NCBI RefSeq assembly: GCF_002156705.1
Contig: NZ_CP019893.1
Span: forward strand, 1,550,001-1,614,000
Reading direction: 5' to 3'
Origin: Natrarchaeobaculum aegyptiacum
GTDB lineage: Archaea; Halobacteriota; Halobacteria; Halobacteriales; Natrialbaceae
Length of the DNA stretch: 64,000 nt
Within the stretch, counting starts at the first letter, position 1; each line of letters opens with the position of its first letter. Shown here piece by piece: positions 25,277-33,276 of the stretch. The translations under genes were made by a program, and so were the position numbers. The notes under the pieces are model-generated. The model saw only the letters and a list, made by a program, of their open reading frames with translations, searched no databases and was not told the DNA's origin.

Positions 25277-25413
25277 GTCAGCGCTGTACCATCTGCCTCG
25301 AGCTAGCTGACGTTCAGCTGGCAGTCACTCGCGAGTACGGAACATGCTGGCTCTGTACCGAGTGCGACAAACGGGAGTTCCCGAACGAGACACCGATCGT
25401 AGAGGGACGATAA
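25273..25413 (+). CDS. Small double-CxxC zinc protein preceding integrase
   Basis: 46 residues from GTG 25273 (VSQRCTICLELADVQL). Two CxxC pairs (CTIC and CTEC), with an additional Cys in CWLC, give a complete zinc ribbon. Its stop and the integrase start share bases (TAATG), so the integrase is translated by coupling. The arrangement of two micro-proteins and an integrase is like that of SNJ2, where the small proteins affect integration or excision. This makes it a likely recombination directionality factor. Confidence 0.65.
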   Translation: MSQRCTICLELADVQLAVTREYGTCWLCTECDKREFPNETPIVEGR

Positions 25414-26441
25414 TGGTTCGCGGCCCGAAGGACCTCACCCCCCGCGAAGCGGTGCGTCGGTACATCGACGGCCGACGGACGGAACTCACCGAGGAAACAG
25501 CGTCCTCGTACTACTACCGGCTCAAATTATTCGTCGAGTGGTGCGAGCGCAACGCAATCGATCGAGTAAGCGAACTCGACGGCTGGCTGCTCGATCAGTA
25601 CGAGTCCCACCGGTCCGGCGTCGGTGTCGCCCCCACTACGCTGAACAACGAGATGGACACCCTCCAGTCGTTCGTCGAATACCTCGAGCGCATCGAGGCC
25701 GTCGACGACGGACTCGGCGAGCGAGTGAACGTCCCAGACGTTCGGCGCGAAGACCGATCTCGCGAGACAAAGCTGGACACCGAGCGAGCGGTCGCGTTGA
25801 TCCGTCACTACCGATCGACCGACGTCCTTCGAGGGACCCTTCGTCACGCGCTACTCGAAACGGCGTGGCACACTGGTGCCCGGCTCGGTGGGCTTCGATC
25901 GGTCGATCTCCGTGACTTCGATCGCGGAGACCAGACGATCGAGTTCGTCCACCGTCCGGAGTCGGGGACTCCGCTGAAGAACAAGCGAGAAGGTGAGCGC
26001 ATCGTCGGTCTGAACGAAGCCGTCTGCGAAACGATCTCGACGTATATCCAGAACCACCGGTTCGACGTCCACGACGATCACGGACGGCAACCCCTGTTCA
26101 CGTCCCGTGAGGGTCGACCGAACCCGAATACGGTGCGCGTCTGGATGTACCGCGCTACCTTCCCCTGCGTTCGAACGGAGTGTCCCCACGGTCACGATCC
26201 CGACGGGTGCGACTACCGGAACCACTCGAAGGCGAGTCAGTGTCCGTCGTCTCGAGCTCCCCATCACGTCCGTACCGGCTCGATCACCTGGCATCGAGAT
26301 CGCGGCGTTCCCCGTGAAGTCACCGCTGACCGGGTGAACGCGACACAGGACGTGATCGACGAATACTACGACAAAGCAACGAAGCGCGAGCGGATGGAGA
26401 GCCGCCGCCGACCCCACCTTGATAAACTCGACATCGAGTAG
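25413..26441 (+). CDS. Tyrosine integrase of the provirus
   Basis: 342 residues. The N-terminal ~115 residues form a SAM-like core-binding domain (LTEETASSYYYRLKLFVEWCERN). The catalytic domain has box I Arg in AWHTGARLGGLRSVDLRD, a Lys-bearing beta turn (PLKNKREGERIV), HHVRTGSITWHRDRG with the HxxR pair and second His of box II, and the nucleophile in DVIDEYYDKA. Between them is a Cys/His-rich insert (CVRTECPHGHDPDGC) as seen in haloarchaeal integrases, which may bind zinc. It ends 67 bp before attR, as expected for an enzyme acting on the tRNA-Pro 3' end. Confidence 0.92.
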   Translation: MVRGPKDLTPREAVRRYIDGRRTELTEETASSYYYRLKLFVEWCERNAIDRVSELDGWLLDQYESHRSGVGVAPTTLNNEMDTLQSFVEYLERIEAVDDGLGERVNVPDVRREDRSRETKLDTERAVALIRHYRSTDVLRGTLRHALLETAWHTGARLGGLRSVDLRDFDRGDQTIEFVHRPESGTPLKNKREGERIVGLNEAVCETISTYIQNHRFDVHDDHGRQPLFTSREGRPNPNTVRVWMYRATFPCVRTECPHGHDPDGCDYRNHSKASQCPSSRAPHHVRTGSITWHRDRGVPREVTADRVNATQDVIDEYYDKATKRERMESRRRPHLDKLDIE

Positions 26442-26508
26442 ACCAATGACAGCCACTCAAACCCCATCGTCCAGTGTTCAGCACCGTGAAAACAGCAGTA
26501 AGTCAATC

Positions 26509-26522
26509 CCGCGCGATCCCAT
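26509..26522. other. attR
   Basis: An exact 14-bp copy (CCGCGCGATCCCAT) of the tRNA-Pro 3' end at 13080-13093. It marks the right boundary of the provirus; sequence to the right is host chromosome. Confidence 0.88.
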
Positions 26523-26536
26523 GTTTCTGCCGCGAG

Positions 26537-26579
26537 CAAATCCGCGAGCGCCAGCTGCTTGACAGCGCGCGGATTTGAA
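26537..26579. repeat. Inverted tRNA-Pro 3' fragments beside attR
   Basis: CAAATCCGCG (26537-26546) and its complement (26568-26577) form an inverted repeat with a 21-nt loop. Both arms match tRNA-Pro: the right arm, extended to 26566-26579, is the exact complement of the 14 nt TTCAAATCCGCGCG at 13073-13086. They may be scars of earlier integrations or of another tRNA gene, or simply a hairpin terminator for the integrase transcript. Confidence 0.5.
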
Positions 26580-26668
26580 TCAGCCATCACCGCGAGATTC
26601 CGGCCAAATAGTTCACACGGTAACCGATCAGAATCTATTTGAGTATCTACGGGAGAAAACTCGGACTG

Positions 26669-27019
26669 ATGGTAACACGGAGACGGGTACTTGGTGCAAT
26701 CGGTGCAGTTGGTGGGACAGCCGTACTCGCGGGGTGTGCCGGGTTGACCGGCCCCAACCCGCAGGTTCGCGACGCCGACATGGAGCAGGATTTCCTCGGG
26801 GCACTCACGGGAACGGGGACCGTCGAAGTACTGGTCGAGAACGACGGCCAGGAAGGACAGGTCGAGGTCGTCGTCGAACTCGAGGACAACCACGGCGAGG
26901 TAGTCACTCGCGAGATCGAGTCGATCCACATGGAGGAAGGTGAACAGCGACGAATCTCGGTGGACGTCGAGGTTACCGAGGAAGTCGAGGCCTACGAGGT
27001 CGAAGCGCGGGCTGGCTGA
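26669..27019 (+). CDS. Tat-exported lipoprotein
   Basis: 116 residues from ATG 26669. The N-terminus TRRRVLGAIGAVGGTAVLAGC contains a twin-arginine motif and a lipobox (LAGC), so it is probably exported by Tat and lipid-anchored at Cys23. The mature part is a single acidic beta-sandwich (VEVLVENDGQEGQVEVVVEL, then RISVDVEVTEEVEAYEV) resembling FxLYD-type or CARDB-like domains that mediate protein contacts at the cell surface. No enzyme motif. A CTATTTG element about 29 nt upstream suggests a leaderless transcript. Confidence 0.8.
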   Translation: MVTRRRVLGAIGAVGGTAVLAGCAGLTGPNPQVRDADMEQDFLGALTGTGTVEVLVENDGQEGQVEVVVELEDNHGEVVTREIESIHMEEGEQRRISVDVEVTEEVEAYEVEARAG

Positions 27020-27136
27020 TCGGGGTCGCCGGTGTGTCGTCGGGTTGCGGCCGCAGGTCGTCGACCTCGAGGGCAGGTGTACACGGGTCGAGCGCGCAGT
27101 TCGGTGGCCGCGGGACACGGAAACGGGTTGTCGCGA

Positions 27137-27250
27137 GTGCACACTCCACTGTGAGCCGTGCACACTCCACTGTGAGCCGTGCACACTCCACTGTGAGCCG
27201 TGCACACTCCACTGTGAGCCGTGCACACTCCACTGTGAGCCGTGCACACT
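27137..27250. repeat. Tandem repeat, 21-bp unit, five copies plus a partial
   Basis: Perfect head-to-tail copies begin at 27137, 27158, 27179, 27200 and 27221; the unit begins GTGCACACTCC and ends CTGTGAGCC. A sixth, truncated copy is at 27242-27250. There are no differences among the five, which implies recent expansion. The array stops 14 bp before the TATA box of the winged-helix gene at 27298. Confidence 0.97.
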
Positions 27251-27263
27251 ACTCTCGTGGTAG

Positions 27264-27272
27264 ATTTATATA
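27264..27272 (+). promoter_or_regulatory. TATA box of winged-helix gene
   Basis: ATTTATATA is centred about 30 nt before the ATG at 27298, giving a leaderless mRNA. The 21-bp tandem repeats lie immediately upstream, where BRE and activator sites would be. Confidence 0.65.
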
Positions 27273-27297
27273 CACGGTCGTGGCCGGTTGTGGTACG

Positions 27298-27516
27298 ATG
27301 TTGTCCACGAACGAACACGACCTAGCGGTGCCGAACGACCTCGGATCAGCGGATGCGAAACTCGTCTACGTCGCGTTGACCGTCGCCGGCGAGGCGACGG
27401 TGACCGAACTGCAAGACCGCCTCGGGCTATCGAAGCTCACACTGTTGCCGATCCTCTCTGCGCTCGTCTCGGCGAACTACGCGCGACGGACGGAGGGCGG
27501 GTATGCGACCAGGTGA
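27298..27516 (+). CDS. Small winged-helix DNA-binding protein
   Basis: 72 residues. After a short polar N-terminus, ADAKLVYVALTVAGEATVTELQDRLGLSKLTLLPILSALVSANYARR forms a compact winged helix of the TrmB/MarR type: helix 1, the HTH of TELQDRLGLSKLTLLPIL, then the turn into a wing truncated after EGGYATR. It overlaps the next gene by 14 bp, so the pair is translationally coupled. ATG 27298 is chosen from TATA spacing. It probably regulates its own operon, with the upstream tandem repeats as candidate sites (inference). Confidence 0.72.
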   Translation: MLSTNEHDLAVPNDLGSADAKLVYVALTVAGEATVTELQDRLGLSKLTLLPILSALVSANYARRTEGGYATR

Positions 27517-28150
27517 GTCACCGGGCGCGAGCGTCGCCAGCGAGCAACGCGACGGACCGGCCCCGACCGCAGCGACCGTTGCCGACTCCCACGTCGTCTG
27601 TTACGTCCGGTCGACGGTTCCCGGCCCGGTGGTTCCGACGGTCGACGCCGTCGTCGGTCGCCTCGAGCGGCTGGCCGAGGCAGGCCTGATCGGGTCGGTC
27701 GAGGTCACCCACTGGCCGCCGGAGCGCCACGCGGTGCTCGCCGGCGACGGGACGACTCGCGAGGAACTCGTCGACGCGTTCGAGTGCTGGGCGGCCGAGT
27801 GTGGCTGCTCACTCGAGCCAGCGTTCAGTCGCCGGGAGCGACCGACGTCCCCCTACGGCGCGAGTGGCGAGGTCGGCACCGACGGCGGTGAGAACACACT
27901 CGAGCGGGTTCGCGTCCCGCTCGTCGCGCTGGCGATCTACGACGAGCGAGTCGCCGGGGACGCGAACGGACTCGAGCAGCACCATCCCGACGCAGTCCGG
28001 GGGGTCGTCCCGTACACGGAACCCCAAGAGCGAGGCGACGACTGGACCTGTACCGTCGACGAGTGGCTGGCCACGCTCGAGCCGAGCGGCCGAGCGTCGG
28101 CTGCGGGCGGGGCCGGAGACGCGTCGTCGCCGGTCGAAAGCTGGCAGTAG
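27503..28150 (+). CDS. Conserved haloarchaeal protein coupled to winged-helix gene
   Basis: 215 residues. The recognisable core is HVVCYVRSTVPGPVVPTVDAVV, then a helix (RLERLAEAGLIGSVEVTHWPPE), and later VPLVALAIYDERVAGDANGL and VVPYTEPQ. I have the impression of a haloarchaea-specific family usually paired with a small HTH protein, but no function is known to me. The fold looks like a ferredoxin-like alpha/beta ligand domain, so it could be the sensor half of a split regulator. Confidence 0.6.
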   Translation: MRPGESPGASVASEQRDGPAPTAATVADSHVVCYVRSTVPGPVVPTVDAVVGRLERLAEAGLIGSVEVTHWPPERHAVLAGDGTTREELVDAFECWAAECGCSLEPAFSRRERPTSPYGASGEVGTDGGENTLERVRVPLVALAIYDERVAGDANGLEQHHPDAVRGVVPYTEPQERGDDWTCTVDEWLATLEPSGRASAAGGAGDASSPVESWQ

Positions 28151-28274
28151 GCCGGCAGTTGTGAGGTACTCGCCCTGTCGAAGTATCGACGAGCGTCGCG
28201 GCCAGTCATCGGATCGACGCCGGAACGAGGGAACGAAGCGACGCGACGAGTCGCTGGCTGTGACCGACACGGAG

Positions 28275-28283
28275 CATTATATG
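28275..28283 (+). promoter_or_regulatory. TATA box of subtilase gene
   Basis: CATTATATG is centred about 33 nt before the ATG at 28312, consistent with a leaderless or near-leaderless transcript. Confidence 0.6.
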
Positions 28284-28311
28284 TTTCTCGCGAGTATAGT
28301 CGTCTCGAGCA

Positions 28312-31300
28312 ATGCCCTCCGTCAGGACTGCACTCCTCGTCGGTGCAGTCGCCCTCGCGCTCGTCGCCGTCGGCGCGTTCACCGCGATGCCGCTGTCCGG
28401 CGAGTCCCCCGCCGACCAGCCGCCGGTCGCCGACGAACACGACGGCCCGACCGGCGACGGCGTCACCGTCGCGGTCGTCGACTCCGGAATCGACGACAGC
28501 CACGCCGCCCTCGAGGGGCGTGTGGTCGATCGGGTCGATCTGACCGACGACGGTGGCGCTAGCGGTGGAGGTGACGGTGAAACGGGCATCGACGAGCACG
28601 GGCACGGCACCCACGTCGCGGGCATCGTCGCCGGTAGCGGCGCGGGTGACGGTGACCCCGGCGTCGCTCCCGGCGCTGCTCTCGTGGACGTCCGCGTCCT
28701 GAGCGAGGAAGGCGAGGGCGACGCCGAGCGGATCGCCGAGGGTATTACCTACGCCGTCGAGGAGGCAGGCGCCGATATCCTCGTCCTGAGCCTGAACGTC
28801 GAGGGGATCGACGCCGGGCCGATCGACGAGAGCGTCGCCAGTGCGACCGATCAGGGCACGCTCGTGGTCGCCTCCGCGGGGAACGCCGGCGCTGACCGGT
28901 CGATCACCGATCCGGGGACCACCCCCGAACTGCTGACCGTCGGTGCGACTGCCGCCGACGGCTCCATCCTCGAGCACTCTTCGCGCGGACCGACCGACGA
29001 CGGTCGCCTGAAACCCGAACTGGTCGCTCCCGGCGAGCGAGTCCCCGGTCCCGAGGCAGGGACCGACGACGAGTATACCACGCGAACCGGGACGAGCGTC
29101 GCGGCCCCGCAGGTCGCCGGCGCGGCGGCCGTGCTGCTCGAAGACGACCCCTCGTTGACCCCCGGCGAACTCGAGGCCCGACTCGTCAGTACGGCTCGCC
29201 CGGTCGCGGACGCAGACCCCTACGCGTCCGGTGCGGGCGAACTCGACCTCGAGGCCGCACTCGCAGCCGACGTGATCGTTCGCGACGGCGTGATCGACTA
29301 CGGACTGCTCGAGGACGACGAACCGGTCACGAAGCGCGTCACGCTCGAGAACCTCGACGACCGGCCACGCGAGGTCACGCTCGCGACTCGCCTCGAGAAC
29401 CTCGACGCGGACGCCCAGATTCCGGAACTCGATCCCGGCGGTGGCGACGACGGCGACCTCGGCCTCCCCGAGGACCTGATCGCCGAACTCGAGGACGCCC
29501 AGCGAGACGACGCCGGCGCAGTCGCAGCCGACGGAGGGACGCCGATCTCGTCCGGCGATTCGGACGGAGATCCCGCCGAAGCCGGTGGGGAGTGGACAGC
29601 GGGCGACGACGGACCCAGTGCCGACGACCTCCTCTCGCTCTCTCGAGACGAGGTGGTCCTCGAGCCCGGCGAGACGGCGACCGTCGAGGTGACCGTCGAC
29701 AGTGGTGCGGCGTCGGGGATCCACGCCGGCGCACTCGAGTACACGGTCTCGTCGGACACTGAGTCCCGGTCGGTCCCGATCGGGTTCGTCCGCGGCGGCA
29801 CGGTCACGGTCGAAAAGGTTCCCTTCTCCGAGGGTGATCGTGTCGACGGTGACCCGCTGTTTTTCTTCACCGAGGACGGTACCCACTCCGGCATCCAGGA
29901 CTTCGAGGACGGCGAGACGTCGTTCGTCGCGGGAGCCGGCACCTACGTCCTCTGGTCGAAAGGGGTCGACCGCGAGACGGGGTCGATCGTCTTCCTCTCG
30001 GAACGCCTCGAGGTCGACGGCGAGGAACACGTCGTCCTCGACGAAGCAGATACGATTCCAGTCGGCGTCGACGCGAGTCCGATCGTCGAGGAGTATGGCC
30101 CCCTCGAGAACGTCACCGTCGCGGCATCGATGAGCACGGCCGTCGGCGACCGGACCAACCAGCTCTCCCGGACGCTGCTGGACGCCGACAACCGGACCGT
30201 CCGGGTCTCGGAAGATCCAGCAAACGCGATCGCGACGACGTACCTCCTGACACCCGAGGACACCGACGAGCTCGCCGCCGAGGACGTCTTCCAGCTTCAC
30301 TACGAGGCCGCCAGTTCCCAGTGGACTTCGCCGGCCGAGGTCCACCCCGACGACCTCGAGACGACCACGTATCGCATCCATCGGACGACACAGGATCACT
30401 CGCTGGAGGCCCAGGATCGGACGACCACGACCTTCCAGTGGAACGACCCCGCCCGCTACTGGTTCGACCTCGGCGACCGCGGAACCCAGCACGTCCACCG
30501 GACCGACCGCGGGGCCAGCCACGAGCGCGACCTCCGGGGCGACGGCGTTCGCGCGGCCGTCAGCGATCGGACGCGCGAGGAGGGACCGATCGACGTCCTC
30601 GCGCATCCCTACGTCGCGGTCGTCGACCTCGAGGTCGATATCGAAGAGGGTGTCGCGACGGTCGGTGGCGAACCGCTGGCCGACGGCGCCGGGAGCGCGA
30701 TTTCGGTCGACGGGACACACTCGCTTACGGTCGCGGTCGACGACGAGGTCCACGAGACCGTCACTGTGAGCGATCCCGAACTCGAGACTCGCGACGTTCC
30801 GATCGAAGCCGACGCGCCGCTGACCGTCACTCTCGAGGGGTCGAACCCCGACGGGCGGCTCTCGCAGAATACGACGACGGAGGTCAGACTCGAAGAACCC
30901 GGCGTCGGGGCCCAGGGCGACGATCGACGCACGCCGCTCGTCCGCGACGTCGCCGTCCCCGACGCAGACGAGACGAACGCGGTCGATCCCGGCGAGGTGA
31001 CCGTCACGTACGCGGTCGACGACGCACGGTCGGTCAGGGATCGGACCGTCTGGTACGCGACCGACGCAACCAGTACGGGCGACGATGGCGACGTGGCGCC
31101 ACCCTGGAAACTCGAGGAACCGGCCGAAGCGGGCTGGGCCGAGGCCAGTACGGGCTACGCCGACGGCCGGCTCACCGCCACACTCGAGGTGCCCAAGGAC
31201 GCGACGACCGTCTCGCTCGCGGCCGAGTTCGACGCCGACGACCGCGTCCGCACGACCACGACCGACGCCTTCTACGTCGGGGCCGCACCGAACACGTCGA

Positions 31301-32151
31301 CGCGAACGATTTCGGGCACGGTCACGACCCACGACGGGACGCCCACCGCCAACGACACCGTCCTCGCCGCACCCGTCGATGGAGACAGCGATCCGACGAT
31401 CTCCCGGACCGACGACGACGGCGCGTTCGACCTCGAGGTGCCGAAAGACGAGACGTACGACCTTGTCTACCGGGCGGGCGAGCCGTGGACGCTCAACCGC
31501 TCGCCCGCCGACGGCCGACCCGCGTTCGCCGGTCTCGAGCGGGTGACCGCCGACGAAGATCGAACGCTCGAGGCGACGCTCCCGGCAGCGAGTCGGTTCG
31601 ATCTCGAGGTGGTCGACGACCGCGGCGAGCCCGTCCCGAACGCGACGGTCTCGTTCGGTCACCACGCGCCGGACGTCTCGGTCGGCGCTCGCGGAGAAAC
31701 GGACGGAACGGGCCGGCTCCGGGTCGACGGTGACGGTGACGGAGAGACGGGAATCACCCTCGGTGGCAGGCTCTCGTACACGGTCGCGGCGCCCGACGGG
31801 GACCCGTACGCCAACGAGACCGTGTCCGGTAGCGTGCAGGTCGACGAACCGACCGTCGAAACTGTCGAACTCCCCACGCGCCCGCCCGAGGCGAGCCTCG
31901 AGCCGAATCGCAACTGGCTGGTCGAGGGGACGGCCGTCACCCTCGACGCGGGCGACAGCGACGTCCCCGCGGGGGCGGCCGAGTACCGCTGGGACTACAC
32001 GGGCGACGGCGAGGTCGACGAGGTGACCAACGACTCCCGGCTCCGGACCGAACTCGAGCCCGGGACGACCGAGGTGACCGTCACCGTCGTTGACGGTCTG
32101 GGTCGAACGGACGAGGCCAGCGCGACGGTTCGGGTCGATCCGCTCGACTGA
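28312..32151 (+). CDS. Secreted subtilisin-like serine protease (S8) with long beta-domain tail
   Basis: 1,279 residues. An N-terminal signal or anchor (TALLVGAVALALVAVGAFTA) is followed almost directly by the S8 domain: Asp57 in VAVVDSGID, His98 in HGHGTHVAG, the oxyanion Asn in VVASAGNAG and Ser262 in GTSVAAPQVAG. There is no obvious long inhibitor propeptide, which is unusual. The remaining ~1,000 residues are acidic beta modules: a FIXG-like region after ~320, a carboxypeptidase-regulatory-like repeat (ISGTVTTHDGTPTAN), a second one (VVDDRGEPVPNATVSF) and a C-terminal PKD-like domain (LDAGDSDVPAGAAEYRWDYTGDG). No C-terminal sorting signal is visible. It probably acts outside the cell. Confidence 0.9.
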   Translation: MPSVRTALLVGAVALALVAVGAFTAMPLSGESPADQPPVADEHDGPTGDGVTVAVVDSGIDDSHAALEGRVVDRVDLTDDGGASGGGDGETGIDEHGHGTHVAGIVAGSGAGDGDPGVAPGAALVDVRVLSEEGEGDAERIAEGITYAVEEAGADILVLSLNVEGIDAGPIDESVASATDQGTLVVASAGNAGADRSITDPGTTPELLTVGATAADGSILEHSSRGPTDDGRLKPELVAPGERVPGPEAGTDDEYTTRTGTSVAAPQVAGAAAVLLEDDPSLTPGELEARLVSTARPVADADPYASGAGELDLEAALAADVIVRDGVIDYGLLEDDEPVTKRVTLENLDDRPREVTLATRLENLDADAQIPELDPGGGDDGDLGLPEDLIAELEDAQRDDAGAVAADGGTPISSGDSDGDPAEAGGEWTAGDDGPSADDLLSLSRDEVVLEPGETATVEVTVDSGAASGIHAGALEYTVSSDTESRSVPIGFVRGGTVTVEKVPFSEGDRVDGDPLFFFTEDGTHSGIQDFEDGETSFVAGAGTYVLWSKGVDRETGSIVFLSERLEVDGEEHVVLDEADTIPVGVDASPIVEEYGPLENVTVAASMSTAVGDRTNQLSRTLLDADNRTVRVSEDPANAIATTYLLTPEDTDELAAEDVFQLHYEAASSQWTSPAEVHPDDLETTTYRIHRTTQDHSLEAQDRTTTTFQWNDPARYWFDLGDRGTQHVHRTDRGASHERDLRGDGVRAAVSDRTREEGPIDVLAHPYVAVVDLEVDIEEGVATVGGEPLADGAGSAISVDGTHSLTVAVDDEVHETVTVSDPELETRDVPIEADAPLTVTLEGSNPDGRLSQNTTTEVRLEEPGVGAQGDDRRTPLVRDVAVPDADETNAVDPGEVTVTYAVDDARSVRDRTVWYATDATSTGDDGDVAPPWKLEEPAEAGWAEASTGYADGRLTATLEVPKDATTVSLAAEFDADDRVRTTTTDAFYVGAAPNTSTRTISGTVTTHDGTPTANDTVLAAPVDGDSDPTISRTDDDGAFDLEVPKDETYDLVYRAGEPWTLNRSPADGRPAFAGLERVTADEDRTLEATLPAASRFDLEVVDDRGEPVPNATVSFGHHAPDVSVGARGETDGTGRLRVDGDGDGETGITLGGRLSYTVAAPDGDPYANETVSGSVQVDEPTVETVELPTRPPEASLEPNRNWLVEGTAVTLDAGDSDVPAGAAEYRWDYTGDGEVDEVTNDSRLRTELEPGTTEVTVTVVDGLGRTDEASATVRVDPLD

Positions 32152-32175
32152 GTGTGTGACGCGGTGTCATCACGG

Positions 32176-33192
32176 TCAGCGCTCGGCCGGCAGTCGCGCC
32201 GCTACCTCCCGGACCGCCTCGAGTCCCTGCACCTCGCCGACGCGTTCGGGGAGCGTCACGACCTCGCGGTCGGGAAACGTCTCGCGAATATCGGCCACGC
32301 GCTCGACGTGACGCACTCGACGTGACTGACAGCGCGAGCACTCCTCGTCGGGATCCTCGAGCACGCGGTTGACGACGAGTCGGCCGATCGGGACCTCGGC
32401 GTCTCCGAGGCGGTCGACCAGCCGTTCGGTCTCCGCGATCGCCATTCCTTCTGGTATCGTCACCACCCGGAACTCGGTGACTGCCGGATCGACGAGCAGT
32501 TCGCGAGCGCGCTCGAGGCGGGCCTGGAACGCCTCGAGGTCGTCGTCACGGCGCGAGCCCGACAGCATCCCCATCGGTCCCACCAGCGCGCTGCGGGCAG
32601 CGGCCCCGATTCGGCGAACCTGCCCGCGAAGCGAGCGAGTGGTCTCGAGGGCCAGCCCCATCACCGCGGGGGTGTCGAACAGCCGCAGGGTGTGGCCCGT
32701 CGGCGCGGTGTCGAAGACGACGACGTCCCACGTCCCCGCGTCGACGTACTCGACGAGCAGGTCGAGCGCGGCGAGTTCGTCGCCTCCGGCCGGCGTCCCG
32801 GCGGCGAAGATCCGTTCGACCTCCTCGTCGTCGAGTCGGATCCCGGCGCTGCGCAGGTCGGCGGCGAGCGCCCGGGCGATACTCTCGAAGCGCTCCCGCC
32901 GGACCTCGGGGTCGATCTCGACGGCCCAGAGCGCGCCGTCCCCGTCGGCCGTTCCGTGCTGGCCGTCGCGCTCGCGCTCGCGACCGTGGTCGCGACCCCG
33001 GTCGCGATCGAGGTCGAGTTGTCCGGGTTCCGACTCGAGGTCGACCTCGAGGGAGTCAGACAGCGAGTGTGCGGGGTCTGTCGAGACGACGAGGACGTTC
33101 AGTCCGGCGTCGGCGAGTGCGAGACCGGTGGCGGCCGCACAGGTCGTCTTGCCAACGCCGCCTTTGCCGCCGTAGAAGATGCAACGAGTCAC
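32176..33192 (-). CDS. ArsA/Get3-family ATPase
   Basis: 338 residues from GTG 33192 (VTRCIFYGGKGGVGKTT). An ATG at 33228 would add 12 non-conserved residues. It has the deviant Walker A GGKGGVGKT, switch I STDPAHSLSDSL, VVFDTAPTGHTLRL and the C-terminal GRLVVNRVLEDPDEECSRC, with a CxxC that may bind zinc as in Get3. An Asp/Arg-rich insert of about 40 residues (RDRGRDHGRERERDGQ) follows switch I. Archaeal homologues are thought to target tail-anchored membrane proteins; metalloid efflux is less likely because no ArsB or ArsC is nearby. Confidence 0.88.
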   Translation of the reverse strand: MTRCIFYGGKGGVGKTTCAAATGLALADAGLNVLVVSTDPAHSLSDSLEVDLESEPGQLDLDRDRGRDHGRERERDGQHGTADGDGALWAVEIDPEVRRERFESIARALAADLRSAGIRLDDEEVERIFAAGTPAGGDELAALDLLVEYVDAGTWDVVVFDTAPTGHTLRLFDTPAVMGLALETTRSLRGQVRRIGAAARSALVGPMGMLSGSRRDDDLEAFQARLERARELLVDPAVTEFRVVTIPEGMAIAETERLVDRLGDAEVPIGRLVVNRVLEDPDEECSRCQSRRVRHVERVADIRETFPDREVVTLPERVGEVQGLEAVREVAARLPAER

Positions 33193-33276
33193 GCCGGGTG
33201 CTACTATCGATGGGGTCCTACGTTCCACCCCTGCACTCGAGGCGTGTCGAAGAGGACGAAGTGAAAATCTGGCCGG

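Larger units (their letters stand above)
13080..26522. mobile_element. Integrated temperate pleolipovirus (SNJ2-like provirus)
   Basis: About 13.4 kb bounded by the 14-bp direct repeat CCGCGCGATCCCAT, at the tRNA-Pro 3' end (13080-13093) and at 26509-26522, with a tyrosine integrase gene ending 67 bp inside the right end. Gene content and order match the conserved pleolipovirus block: HUH Rep, small ORF, four-TM VP3-like protein, VP4-like spike, two membrane proteins, VP8-like P-loop ATPase. Nearly all genes in this block overlap or abut. To the right is a leftward block with two PhiH1-type repressors, then an integrase operon with two small proteins upstream, as in the temperate pleolipovirus SNJ2. 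No gene of the core set is visibly broken, so it may be inducible. Assignment to the family is by architecture, not by alignment. Confidence 0.92.

Noticed and set aside
26973-27318. Coding potential across the 21-bp tandem array
   Set aside because: All frames stay open only because the unit length is a multiple of three; the repeats are promoter-proximal DNA.
27937-31665. 1,242-codon leftward open frame
   Set aside because: Antisense to the subtilase; the product is Arg/Val/Gly-rich with no domain, typical of high-GC third-position shadows.
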